NCBI RefSeq assembly: GCF_021502655.1
Contig: NZ_JAKFFT010000009.1
Location: 62,001-126,000 of the forward strand
DNA length: 64,000 nucleotides
Direction: 5' to 3'
DNA from: Dyadobacter sp. CY347
GTDB lineage: Bacteria; Bacteroidota; Bacteroidia; Cytophagales; Spirosomataceae
Shown in pieces: positions 16,285 through 25,579 of the stretch (the stretch's first letter is position 1; the number at the start of each line of letters is the position of its first letter). The position numbers were made by a program, and so were the translations under genes. Below the pieces are notes generated by a model that did not search any database, had not been told where the DNA came from, and saw nothing but the letters and a program-made list of their open reading frames with translations.

Positions 16285-17945
16285 TATACTTCACTTAAAT
16301 ATTGATGAACAAAACTAATCGACATAGAACCTTCCCCGACTGCCGAGGTGACCCGGTTCATTGCGCCCGCGCGCACATCGCCCGCCGCAAAAATACCGGG
16401 AGAGCTCGTTTCGAGCAAGTAAGGGTCACGCTGCATTTTCCATACCTGACGGAAGCTTTCGTGACTTTTCATATCACGGCCGGTTTCGATAAAACCTTTA
16501 TTGTTTTTAATGATCTGTAAACCAACCCAGTCCGTGTACGGCCGCGCCCCGATGAAAATGAATAACGCATCGGCAGGAACGTCGCGCTCTTCCGAAGAAT
16601 TGAGATCAACCAGCCTCAAACTTTCCAGATGATCATCCCCTTTTGCTTCCACGATTTCAGTGCAGCCCAGGATCGATACATTCTCGGTGTTTTTGATCTG
16701 GTCAATGAGGTAGGACGACATGGATGACGTCAGATCGTCTTTGCGGACAATAATGTAAACGTTTTTTGCAAATTTGGATAAATACATCGCCGCCTGGCCC
16801 GCAGAATTGCCTCCTCCGAGCACATATACGTCCTTATTTCCGCAAGAACTGGCTTCCGTGCTCGCGGCGCCATAGTAAATGCCTTTGCCTGTGAATTCCG
16901 AAATTCCCTTCGTTTCCAACTTCCGGTAATCAACGCCGGTCGTGATCACCACCGCTCTCGCATTGATTTCTGTCCCGTCTTCGAGGACAATGGTTTTGTA
17001 CTGATCTTTTAATTTAATCTCCTTCACGGATTGTGGCGAAAGGAATTCTGTTCCAAAACGCGTGGCTTGCGTAATGGCCCGTCTTGTCAATTCCGAACCG
17101 CTTAAACCGGCTGGAAAACCCAGATAATTTTCAATACGAGAACTCGTACCCGCCTGACCACCAGGTGCTTTGCGCTCGATCAGTAAAGTACTTAAACCTT
17201 CGGACGCACCATAAACAGAGGCAGCCAGCCCAGCCGGACCCGCGCCAATAATAACCACATCATAAACCTGCAATTTCACCTTCGCATTCAACCCGATATG
17301 GGAAGCTACATCCAACAAGGAAGGCGTTCTCAGGATCGTTCCGTCGTCAAATATGACTGTTGGAAAATCGGTCGGGCACAATCCATTTGTTTTGATGATC
17401 TGTTTACCAGCATCATTTGTACTTGCGTCCATCCATTGATACGGAACCAGATTACCCGCTAGAAAATCCTTGATCTCGTGAGACTTAGGCGAAAATTGAT
17501 AACCTATCACTTTAATGCCGGTGAAGTCGGGCCGGTAATTTGCCTGCCAGTCGTGCAGCAGTTCGTCGATGGCCGGATAGAGCTTTTCTTCCGGCGGATC
17601 CCAGGGTTTCATCAAATAATAGTCCAGCTGCACATCGTTGATCGCCTTAATGGCTGCATCCGTGTCCGAGTAAGCGGTCAGTAAAACCCTTTTTGCAAAC
17701 GGAAAGATAACCATGGCCTTTTCCAGGAAATCCACGCCCTGCATTTCCGGCATCCGCTGGTCGGAGACAAATATGGCCACTTCCTCGCCTTTATTTTGAA
17801 GTTCTACCAGGCTTTCCATCGCTTCGCTAACAGAGGAAGTGCTCAGCACCCGGTATCTATCCCTATATTGGGCTTTCAGGTCGCGGCTGATGGCCCGCAA
17901 AACCTGTGGATCGTCGTCAATTGAAAATATAATGGGCAAACCCAT
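16284..17945 (-). CDS. Response regulator fused to thioredoxin reductase-like flavoprotein
   Basis: 553 residues in three parts. Residues 1-130 are a receiver domain (IDDDP, phospho-acceptor Asp62 in SDQRMPEMQG, Lys in YYLMKPWDPP). Residues 140-225 look like a glutaredoxin-type fold without its Cys (GYQFSPKSHEIKDFL, DFPTVIFDDG). Residues 228-550 are a thioredoxin reductase-like domain with FAD motif VVIIGAGPAGLAAS, NAD(P) motif VLGGGNSAGQAAM and GIFAAGDVRAG. The CxxC that thioredoxin reductases carry before the NADPH fold is absent: the place reads YGAASTEASSCGNKDV. It cannot use the normal disulfide mechanism. Such fusions are known in genome annotations; their function is open. 35 bp after the kinase gene. 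Confidence 0.9.
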   Translation of the reverse strand: MGLPIIFSIDDDPQVLRAISRDLKAQYRDRYRVLSTSSVSEAMESLVELQNKGEEVAIFVSDQRMPEMQGVDFLEKAMVIFPFAKRVLLTAYSDTDAAIKAINDVQLDYYLMKPWDPPEEKLYPAIDELLHDWQANYRPDFTGIKVIGYQFSPKSHEIKDFLAGNLVPYQWMDASTNDAGKQIIKTNGLCPTDFPTVIFDDGTILRTPSLLDVASHIGLNAKVKLQVYDVVIIGAGPAGLAASVYGASEGLSTLLIERKAPGGQAGTSSRIENYLGFPAGLSGSELTRRAITQATRFGTEFLSPQSVKEIKLKDQYKTIVLEDGTEINARAVVITTGVDYRKLETKGISEFTGKGIYYGAASTEASSCGNKDVYVLGGGNSAGQAAMYLSKFAKNVYIIVRKDDLTSSMSSYLIDQIKNTENVSILGCTEIVEAKGDDHLESLRLVDLNSSEERDVPADALFIFIGARPYTDWVGLQIIKNNKGFIETGRDMKSHESFRQVWKMQRDPYLLETSSPGIFAAGDVRAGAMNRVTSAVGEGSMSISFVHQYLSEV

Positions 17946-17980
17946 AGTAAGATTGCTGTTAAAGGGTAAAGAAATCTAAA

Positions 17981-19381
17981 TTAACTATTGATAGGAAAAC
18001 AAACTAAAAATTCCGTCTTACCGGGTCCGCTATGCAGCGTTACCGAGCCATGATGCTGTTTGATAATGCGAATGACCACATCCAGCCCCAATCCCGTCCC
18101 TTTCCCAACTGACTTTGTCGTAAAGAACGGATCGAAGATTCTGTTCTTTATCTCTGCCGGGACCCCAGGACCATTGTCACAAATGGAAACCTTCACAAAT
18201 TCCTTATCATGATGTGTAATGATCCGCAATTCAGGATCGGGCTGATTTTCCAGTGCATCTATCGCATTGTCGATCAGGTTCGTCCAGACTTGATTAAGCT
18301 CGCCGACCATCACCTTAACATGTGGTAGGGTAAGGTCAAACTCTTCTGTAACTTTAATATTAGCCTTTTTCAACTTATAGTTCAGCATCGTGAGCGTATT
18401 TTTGATGCCGACGTGAATGTCTATCACCTCTTTTTCTCCGCCCCTGTCCATGTGCGTGAAGGTCTTCACCGATCCGACAAGGTCAGCGATCCTTTTGGAT
18501 GCTTCCTGAATGTCCGCCACCATCCGCTCAGTGGTCAGGTTATTATTGATCCAAAGCAGGATCGGCGAAAAATCGTCCTTATTGATTTTGCTTTTGAGTT
18601 CTTCCAGATCGTCCTCGGTGATGCCAAATTCTACAATATTTTCCGCAATATCGTCGCATTCCCCAATGCTGTTCACATCCAGCCAGTCCAAGATCTGATC
18701 CTCGCGCTCGGAACGCTGCATCATACTCAGCACGGGCCGGTCTTTGGTGGCCATGATTTGGAGCATTTTAGCATTGATGAGCTCAATTTCTTCGGGAGAA
18801 AGGTGAATAGAGATCAGTTTCTTAAATGCGCCCGGTTGTAATAAAAGGTGTTTTTTTAACGAAACAGAACCCCTTACAATGGCAGCAGCGGGATTATTCA
18901 GCTCATGCGCAAGGCCGGCCGACAGCTTTCCAAGTGCCATCATTTTTTCATTCTGCTGTTCCAATTCCGTGAATTCACGAACCCGCGACGTCATCACGAT
19001 CACCAGCGCCTGCGTAAGCTCATAATGTGAAACGATCAATTCACGCATCAGCTCCACCGGAAACGTCATAATCTGCGTCAATTCCGTGCATTGGCCATAA
19101 GCCACGCCTACTTTTCCTCTCGAAAATGGCAATGATCCCGTAACCGTTCCGGGAAGGAGTTCGGCAATAAATAGTTTTGCATTGTTTTGAATGCGGTACA
19201 ATTCGATACGGCCCGAAATGATGACATGGGTGCCGCTCAATGGTTCGCCGGGCGTTGTCATAAACTCCCCTTCCGGCAATTCGTAATGTTTACTTCTGTC
19301 GATCATCCATTGCAGCTGATCATCAGGCACATCCTGGAAAACCTTGATGGCTTTCAGGTCTCCGACTGTAATATCCTTCAT
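17981..19381 (-). CDS. Sensor histidine kinase with N-terminal cyclic nucleotide-binding domain
   Basis: 466 residues. The cNMP-binding (CRP-like) domain is at about residues 10-125 (LPEGEFMTTPGEPLSGTHVI, ELLPGTVTGSLPF). The dimerisation/phospho-acceptor helix is LSAGLAHELNNPAAAI, followed by an unusually long helical insert before the catalytic part. The ATPase domain has N box NQVWTNLIDNAIDAL, G1 DNGPGVP, F box FDPFFTTK and G2 GTGLGL. No TM segment is seen, so it is cytosolic. It heads the operon with the receiver-flavoprotein and UBP finger; the receiver of that fusion is the likely phosphate partner. Confidence 0.9.
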   Translation of the reverse strand: MKDITVGDLKAIKVFQDVPDDQLQWMIDRSKHYELPEGEFMTTPGEPLSGTHVIISGRIELYRIQNNAKLFIAELLPGTVTGSLPFSRGKVGVAYGQCTELTQIMTFPVELMRELIVSHYELTQALVIVMTSRVREFTELEQQNEKMMALGKLSAGLAHELNNPAAAIVRGSVSLKKHLLLQPGAFKKLISIHLSPEEIELINAKMLQIMATKDRPVLSMMQRSEREDQILDWLDVNSIGECDDIAENIVEFGITEDDLEELKSKINKDDFSPILLWINNNLTTERMVADIQEASKRIADLVGSVKTFTHMDRGGEKEVIDIHVGIKNTLTMLNYKLKKANIKVTEEFDLTLPHVKVMVGELNQVWTNLIDNAIDALENQPDPELRIITHHDKEFVKVSICDNGPGVPAEIKNRIFDPFFTTKSVGKGTGLGLDVVIRIIKQHHGSVTLHSGPGKTEFLVCFPINS

Positions 19382-19492
19382 ACATTTAGGGCTTGGCGTA
19401 ACTCAATGTCCCAATTTCGAAATAATTGAGGATTTGAAGGACATTTTTTTACGCAAACCTGCCGAATTTGAATGTGAAGTTAGGCGTGGCTT

Positions 19493-19520
19493 CCTAGGCG
19501 GCCCCGCCTAGGCGGCCCCG
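19493..19520. repeat. Two tandem copies of a 14-bp GC-rich unit
   Basis: The unit CCTAGGCGGCCCCG occurs at 19493-19506 and again at 19507-19520, followed by CCCG. It contains the CCTAGG palindrome. The second copy supplies the TAG stop and last codons (GGAA) of the minus-strand gene next to it, so the 3' end of that gene was probably shaped by the repeat. Confidence 0.7.
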
Positions 19521-19870
19521 CCCGACACAATGCGGTTGTACAACTTGTATTCGGGAAATCCGCTTATGTGCTCCGCGAGGCTGATCTCAACCCAGTCGCG
19601 GTTTGCCTGATGCACAAAAACACCATTACAGGCCGGAAAAAGTGATTTCAGGATGTCCATGGATGCTTCTTCCATATGAATTTCTTCATGTCCTAGCTCG
19701 CCGGAGTGATAGTAGCCCCTGCAAAGCCCCATCGAAGTTTCGAATTCGATCTTCACCAAGCTGCCTGAAAGCTCCTCCTGCATACTTTCGACAATGATCT
19801 CTTCGCGAAGGTCTTCCGCAGTTCCCAATGTTTCCTCTTGTTCGCCGAGAATATCAATAACGCTCATCAT
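19508..19870 (-). CDS. Hypothetical acidic protein
   Basis: About 120 residues if the ATG at 19868-19870 is used; a TTG ten codons upstream is the alternative. Strongly acidic N-terminal half (EQEETLGTAEDLREEIIVES), then a mixed alpha/beta part with CRGYYHSGELGHEEI and FVHQANRDWVEISLAEHI. No signal peptide and no TM. I do not recognise a family. The reading frame ends inside a tandem GC repeat. It is transcribed away from ligD. Confidence 0.55.
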   Translation of the reverse strand: MMSVIDILGEQEETLGTAEDLREEIIVESMQEELSGSLVKIEFETSMGLCRGYYHSGELGHEEIHMEEASMDILKSLFPACNGVFVHQANRDWVEISLAEHISGFPEYKLYNRIVSGGAA

Positions 19871-19987
19871 AAATTGAGTTGGTTCGTAGCGATCAGACAA
19901 AAAACCATTCCTGCCAGCAGCTCACTGTCAAGTCGGTATGATTATTTTATTTAGTCATTCCCACATCATCGCGTTACCACCAAGATC

Positions 19988-22657
19988 ATGAGCCTGACCA
20001 AATACAACGAAAAACGTTCCTTTGAAAAAACACCGGAACCAAAAGGCGGCAAAGCCGATTCGGAAGAACTCATTTTTGTGATCCAGAAACATCACGCTTC
20101 CAGGTTGCATTATGATTTCAGGTTGGAAATGGATGGTGTTTTGAAAAGCTGGGCCGTTCCCAAAGGTCCTTCACTCGACCCGGCAACGAAGCGGCTGGCC
20201 ATGATGGTGGAAGACCATCCTTATGATTACAAGGATTTTGAAGGGATCATTCCAAAGGGCAATTACGGCGCTGGAACTGTAATGGTTTGGGATGAAGGCA
20301 CGTATGAGCCGCTGGAAGAAGCCAAAACAAAAAAGGAGAAGGAAAAAATACTGCTTAAAGAATTGGCCTCCGGCTCAGTGAAGATCAGGATGAAGGGTAA
20401 GAAGCTGAAAGGAGAATTTGCTTTGGTCAAAACAAAAGGAATGTCGGAAAACTCCTGGCTGCTCATAAAGCACCGGGATAAATTTGCTTCGGAAACGGAC
20501 ATTACCAAAAAAGACAAGTCGGTTATTTCCAATAAAACGCTGGATGGAATAAAAGCAACCACAGATAACATTTACGGAGAATCAAAAGACGATCAGAAAA
20601 AAGACGATAAAGAAAAGAGCGATAAGACCAAAAAGAAGAAGGAAGACGAAGAACCCCCGATGGATGACATTGTGCCCATGCTTGCCACGCTGGTGGACGG
20701 CCCTTTCGATGACCCGGGATGGGAATATGAGGTAAAGTGGGATGGTTACCGTGCCATTGCCTATATGAATAAAGGGATTACGGAGCTGAAATCACGTAAC
20801 AAGAAGTCTTTCAATGACAAGTTTTATTCAATTTACGAAGGGCTCTGCGATTGGAAAATAAATGCCGTGCTGGACGGAGAAGTCGTTGTGATCAATGAAA
20901 AGGGCCATTCAGATTTTGGCGCATTGCAGAACTGGCGCAGCGAAGCGGATGGAGAATTGATTTACTATGTGTTTGATATTCTGTGGTATGAAGGCAAAAA
21001 TTTAATGCATCTGCCTCTTACCGAGCGGAAAGCCATTTTACAAAGCATTGTTACTGAGGATAGTCCGGTTAGGATCGGTTACAGCATCGCTTCGGAAGGA
21101 ATTGCCTTTTTCGAAGCGGCAAGAGAAATGGGACTGGAAGGAATCATTGCCAAGCGCTCTGACAGTCCGTATAAGGCTGGTTTGCGGACTAATGATTGGC
21201 TCAAAATCAAAGTTAACAAGCGCCAGGAAGTCATTATTGCCGGTTATACCCGCAATGCAGGCACGTCGAAGCATTTCAGCGCGCTGTTACTGGCTGCTTA
21301 CGATCAGGGAGTTTTGCAGTATGTTGGAAAGGTAGGAACTGGTTTTAAAGACAAACAGCAAAAGGAAATGCTGGAACTGTTCAAGCCTTTGGAAACGGAA
21401 GACAGCCCGTTTGAGGAAACGCCCGATTACAACAAACCTTCCCGTTTCAGACCAAACCCGCCCAAAGCCAATGCAACCTGGCTCAAACCCGAGCTTGTTT
21501 GTGAAGTAAGCTTTACAGAAGTCACATCCGACGGCGTATTCCGGCATCCGTCGTTTGAAGGCATGCGAGAGGACAAAAAAGCCAAGGATGTGGTGCGGGA
21601 AGTTGAGCAACCGACGGAGAGCGTGGTTGAAGACGAGAAAGAACCTGAGAAAAAGGCTGCCAAGAAACCCGAAAAGAAGGATGAGATCATCGCCAAACCT
21701 GCGAAGTCAAAACGCAAGACATTACTGAACCCCACCGACGAAACGCAGGTCAGGAAGATCAATGGTAATGAGGTGAAATTTTCAAACCTGAGCAAGATTT
21801 TCTGGCACCAGGAAAAAATAACGAAGCGGGAACTGATCAATTATTATTATCAGATTGCGCCTTTCATGCTGCCCTATCTTGAAAAAAGACCTCTTTCACT
21901 AAACCGCTATCCGAACGGGATCGACGGCAAAAGTTTTTACCAGAAAGACGTTACGGGCAAGGTGCCGGCCTGGGTTGAAACATTCCCCTACACGTCCAAT
22001 GATGAAGAGCAGGAAAAAAACTTCATGATCTGCAATGATGAAGCCGCCTTGCTGTATATGGCTAACCTGGGCTGCATCGATATGAACCCCTGGAACAGCC
22101 GCACCGACAAGCCGGACAATCCAGACTGGTGCCTGCTCGACCTGGATCCCGACACCACCAACACATTCGAACAAGTCATTGAGACCGCGCTGGCGATCAA
22201 GCAGTTGCTGGACTCACTCGGCATTGAAGGCTATTGCAAAACTTCGGGCTCTACGGGACTGCATATTTACATTCCGCTGGGCGCGAAATATTCTTATGAC
22301 CAATGCCAGCTTTTTGCGCAATGGATTGCCAGCCAGGTGCAGCAAGAACTATCCAGCTTCACGAGCATTGAGCGGATGACGAAAAACCGCAAAGGAAAAT
22401 TGTACATTGACTATTTGCAAAACAGGCCCAAGGCAACTCTGGCCGCGCCATACTCGGTAAGGCCCAAACCAGGCGCTACGGTTTCGATGCCATTGCATTG
22501 GGAAGAAGTAAAAATAGGCCTGCAACTGCGCGATTTCACCATTCTGAATGCAATGGACCGATTGCAAAATGAGGGAGATCTTTTCAAACCTGTGCTGGGC
22601 AAAGGGATTGATCTGGAAGCGGCGATCGCGAAAATTGAATCTGAAACCAAAGGATAA
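19988..22657 (+). CDS. ligD: DNA ligase D (PE-LIG-POL)
   Basis: 889 residues. Order: 3'-phosphoesterase domain (residues 1-165; HYDFRLEMDGVLKSWAVPKG and EDHPYDY), a very charged linker (about 195-222), ATP-dependent ligase with nucleotidyl Lys250 in YEVKWDGYRA and EGIIAKR, then its OB part, a second Lys/Glu-rich linker (about 545-575), and a primase-polymerase domain (about 585-885) with LEKRPLSLNRYPNG, DLDPDT and SGSTGLHIYIPL. LigD processes and seals breaks in bacterial non-homologous end joining with Ku. No ku gene lies in the window. Confidence 0.95.
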   Translation: MSLTKYNEKRSFEKTPEPKGGKADSEELIFVIQKHHASRLHYDFRLEMDGVLKSWAVPKGPSLDPATKRLAMMVEDHPYDYKDFEGIIPKGNYGAGTVMVWDEGTYEPLEEAKTKKEKEKILLKELASGSVKIRMKGKKLKGEFALVKTKGMSENSWLLIKHRDKFASETDITKKDKSVISNKTLDGIKATTDNIYGESKDDQKKDDKEKSDKTKKKKEDEEPPMDDIVPMLATLVDGPFDDPGWEYEVKWDGYRAIAYMNKGITELKSRNKKSFNDKFYSIYEGLCDWKINAVLDGEVVVINEKGHSDFGALQNWRSEADGELIYYVFDILWYEGKNLMHLPLTERKAILQSIVTEDSPVRIGYSIASEGIAFFEAAREMGLEGIIAKRSDSPYKAGLRTNDWLKIKVNKRQEVIIAGYTRNAGTSKHFSALLLAAYDQGVLQYVGKVGTGFKDKQQKEMLELFKPLETEDSPFEETPDYNKPSRFRPNPPKANATWLKPELVCEVSFTEVTSDGVFRHPSFEGMREDKKAKDVVREVEQPTESVVEDEKEPEKKAAKKPEKKDEIIAKPAKSKRKTLLNPTDETQVRKINGNEVKFSNLSKIFWHQEKITKRELINYYYQIAPFMLPYLEKRPLSLNRYPNGIDGKSFYQKDVTGKVPAWVETFPYTSNDEEQEKNFMICNDEAALLYMANLGCIDMNPWNSRTDKPDNPDWCLLDLDPDTTNTFEQVIETALAIKQLLDSLGIEGYCKTSGSTGLHIYIPLGAKYSYDQCQLFAQWIASQVQQELSSFTSIERMTKNRKGKLYIDYLQNRPKATLAAPYSVRPKPGATVSMPLHWEEVKIGLQLRDFTILNAMDRLQNEGDLFKPVLGKGIDLEAAIAKIESETKG

Positions 22658-22818
22658 CGTTTCATTTCATGCCTGCGTGAACGTCCACACCTTGTAACCG
22701 GGAAAATATCTGTAAAAACGGGCTGTTCAGATTATGTTTATTTGATAATTTGGATATATATTGTGAATATACTCTGCGTTTACCTCCATTTTAAACCCGA
22801 ATAACTAAATTCAGAAGC

Positions 22819-24009
22819 ATGGATTTAAGCTTGGTTAATGGACTGGTCGACGAAAAGCTCCGGAAAGACGCGCAGGCCAATGCCCGTTCGGGAAGCTGGG
22901 AGGATCGCTTCGAGTCACTCGTGCAGACTGTCGATGGGATTGTCTGGGAAGCGGATATTGCTACATTAGAATTCTCCTTTGTCAGCGATCAGGCCGTTCG
23001 CATCCTCGGTTTCTCTCCCGAAGAATGGGTAAAGTCAAAAAATTTCTGGCAAGAACACATTCACCCCGACGACCGGGAATTGGCGATCGGCTATTGTCAC
23101 CGCAATATCAGGGACGGGAAAAACCACATTTTCGATTATCGGATGATTTCAGCAACGGGCGACATCGTCTGGCTGAAAGACATTGTTTCCATCATCAAAA
23201 CGAATGGTGTGCCGACGCTTCTGCGCGGTGTAATGGTGGACGTTACCGAAAACAAACGCTTTGAAATCCTCGAACAATTAGAGAAAAAGATCCTTGCATT
23301 GAATTCTGACGGGGAACGATCACTGCAACAAGTGCTTTCTGAATATTTGCTGGGCATTGAACAGATTTACCCACGAATGAAATGCTCCATCGTCGGCGTT
23401 GTCGATAACAAGCTGACAAACTGGTCGTCGCCCAGTTTACCTGCCGCCTATATCAGCTCGATCAATGGATTGGAAATCGGATATGAATGCGGTTCTTGCG
23501 GCACTGCTGCCTACCTGAAAGAAAAGGTGATCGCAAGTGACATTGAACATGATCCAGTCTGGACGAAATACAAACATCTTGCGCTTCCGCATCACCTCCT
23601 ATCGTGCTGGTCCCATCCTATCCTGGATTCTGACGGTAATGTTACCGCAACTTTTGCCATTTATTACGACCATATCAAAACGCCCAACGAGGATGAACTG
23701 AATGTGATAGACCGGGCGGTTGCAATTTTAACGGTGATCCTTGAAAACAGAAAAAATTCTGAGATCATAATTTCCAACATGTTACGGCAGAAGGAAGAAG
23801 AACGCAAACTGCGGGAAATTGCGTTCATGCAGTCGCACGTGGTGCGTGCCCCACTGGCCCGGCTCATGGGCATCGTGGACCTGATCAAAAACTACGAGCA
23901 CAGCGATATTGAAAAAAACGAACTCCTGGATCACCTGCTCATGTCAGCCAAAGAACTGGACAATGTGATCCGTGACATTGCCAGAAAAACAGGAGAAACG
24001 AACATTTAG
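22819..24009 (+). CDS. PAS-GAF protein ending in a phospho-acceptor-like helix, no ATPase domain
   Basis: 396 residues. PAS fold at about 30-155 (VDGIVWEADIATLEFSF, HPDDRELAIGYCHRNI, VDVTENKRFE), GAF domain at about 160-310 with the CGSCGTAAYLKEKVIASDIE motif, then a helix with QSHVVRAPLARLMGIVDL, the H-box form common in Bacteroidota kinases. The protein ends about 50 residues later with no N, G1 or G2 boxes. It may be a sensor that is phosphorylated by another kinase or only dimerises. Its stop codon overlaps the stop of the opposite gene by 4 bases. Confidence 0.85.
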   Translation: MDLSLVNGLVDEKLRKDAQANARSGSWEDRFESLVQTVDGIVWEADIATLEFSFVSDQAVRILGFSPEEWVKSKNFWQEHIHPDDRELAIGYCHRNIRDGKNHIFDYRMISATGDIVWLKDIVSIIKTNGVPTLLRGVMVDVTENKRFEILEQLEKKILALNSDGERSLQQVLSEYLLGIEQIYPRMKCSIVGVVDNKLTNWSSPSLPAAYISSINGLEIGYECGSCGTAAYLKEKVIASDIEHDPVWTKYKHLALPHHLLSCWSHPILDSDGNVTATFAIYYDHIKTPNEDELNVIDRAVAILTVILENRKNSEIIISNMLRQKEEERKLREIAFMQSHVVRAPLARLMGIVDLIKNYEHSDIEKNELLDHLLMSAKELDNVIRDIARKTGETNI

Positions 24010-24602
24010 AAGCCCAGCCGAACCCCGATTGCCAAGTTCACAATGTCTGACGGTCGCAAATAGCCCGTATTTTGGACATAACTGATCAGCAACAGATCGT
24101 AAGTTCCCAGCTCATAATACATTTCCAATGACCGCTGGCGATTTTTAAATGTCAGATCCTTGCCGACTTTACCTCCGATATATGCACCCGACCGAAAAGA
24201 GGTCGCCCACCAGTAATAGCCGACGGGATAGTGAGAAGGAAGCTTTGTATCAAACTGAGTTCCAAATGTATAGCTCAGATAGAACCCGAGCGAGAATGGT
24301 TTGATATAATAATCGCTTTTAACCGGAATACTCCATGGCGAATAGGTGGTTTTCAGCGTCGTGGTCACCAGGGCATCCCCGCCAAACTTTTGGGGCAAAA
24401 ACCCGAAAAGCAAATCCGTTTCCAATGTTCTGTTTTTCGAAATGTAGCCCGGCCCGCCCGATAAGAAACCAATGTTACCGGCGAACTGCAGTTTGATATG
24501 ATCGGGAAGAAACCATTTGCGACTGGCATCCACGTCATCGCGGATCTGTGCAGAAGTGAAAAGCGGTGTAAAGAGGATGAGTAGTAAAATTATTTTTCTC
24601 AT
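24006..24602 (-). CDS. Outer-membrane beta-barrel-like protein, hypothetical
   Basis: 198 residues. A clear signal peptide ends at SAQ (residue 19). The mature part is rich in aromatic, alternating segments (PFSLGFYLSYTFGTQF, LEMYYELGTYDLLLISY) and ends in Phe (IGVRLGF), as outer-membrane barrels do. No family recognised. The start lies 5 bases after the phosphoesterase stop, so the two are cotranscribed. Confidence 0.7.
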   Translation of the reverse strand: MRKIILLLILFTPLFTSAQIRDDVDASRKWFLPDHIKLQFAGNIGFLSGGPGYISKNRTLETDLLFGFLPQKFGGDALVTTTLKTTYSPWSIPVKSDYYIKPFSLGFYLSYTFGTQFDTKLPSHYPVGYYWWATSFRSGAYIGGKVGKDLTFKNRQRSLEMYYELGTYDLLLISYVQNTGYLRPSDIVNLAIGVRLGF

Positions 24603-24607
24603 AGCGC

Positions 24608-25414
24608 TTAATATTCAATTCGTTCTGCTTTATAACCGCCTTTCCAGGTCGTTAAAAGCCAATATCCGCGCTCTCCCATCGCAGTAGTGAGATAATAATG
24701 CACGCCGTCATTGTAAAACTCGCCGTCTTTAAATGTGTGCTGGTGACCGTAAAGTGTAAATTTCACATTCTTATCATTGGCCAGCAGGCCCGAATAATCG
24801 TCCTGCAAATTCGGGTCAAAATCTCCGTCGAAAGGCGGGATATGCGCCACGACGATCGCATTCTTATTTTCAGGATTGTCGGCCAGTTGCGATTGCAGCC
24901 AGTTAATGTCAGGAACTTCGCCGTTGAAGACGTATTCCCTGGAATTTGTATTGATGAAAATAAATTTGTTATGCCCATACTCGAACGAGTAGTTCATAGG
25001 GCCATAAATTTTTTGGTAAGCAGCAGGACCGTTTGCTACAAGGTCGTGATTCCCGATGACCGTCAGATATGGGCAATTAAGCTTCACCATAATCTTGTTC
25101 ACCCACTTGAATTCCTGCGAAAGGCCAAAATCGGAAATGTCCCCGGCATGCACGACAAATGCAACGTCTTTCTGACTGTTGGCACTTTTTACAAAAGCAT
25201 CTGTCTCGTCATACCAGCGCTGCGTGTCACCCATGAGGATAAACCTGACTGTATCCTTCAATGGAATCGCCTGGATGCGATCAATGTTCTTTTGATTTAA
25301 ATTGGTCTCGTTCTCCTTAAAAATAACCTGATTGGGATTGTACTGAAATACGCCTTCGCAAGCTGTTAAAGTCATTCCCCAAATCAGCAGAAGTGCTTTT
25401 GGAAAATTTTTCAA
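24608..25414 (-). CDS. Metallophosphoesterase lipoprotein
   Basis: 268 residues. The signal peptide with lipobox LTAC puts the mature Cys at about residue 19. Calcineurin-like phosphoesterase motifs in order: ILMGDTQRW, VHAGDISDFG, VIGNHDL, VVAHIPPFDGD and YGHQHTF. The first motif has DTQ instead of the usual DxH, so one metal ligand differs. Probably acts on a phosphoester in the periplasm; substrate unknown. Followed by the beta-barrel gene. Confidence 0.85.
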   Translation of the reverse strand: MKNFPKALLLIWGMTLTACEGVFQYNPNQVIFKENETNLNQKNIDRIQAIPLKDTVRFILMGDTQRWYDETDAFVKSANSQKDVAFVVHAGDISDFGLSQEFKWVNKIMVKLNCPYLTVIGNHDLVANGPAAYQKIYGPMNYSFEYGHNKFIFINTNSREYVFNGEVPDINWLQSQLADNPENKNAIVVAHIPPFDGDFDPNLQDDYSGLLANDKNVKFTLYGHQHTFKDGEFYNDGVHYYLTTAMGERGYWLLTTWKGGYKAERIEY

Positions 25415-25579
25415 TGTATGGCTAATTTAATTTGCTAATTGATGCAGGCCGTTGCAGCCTGTCTTGTAACCGGGAACCAATGCTTATAATTCCCACAAAA
25501 GCAGGCTTTTTTCCCAAAAACAGCATTTTTCAGAGGGCACGATTATTGCAATGTTGCTTTTGACCTTACAATAAAAATT

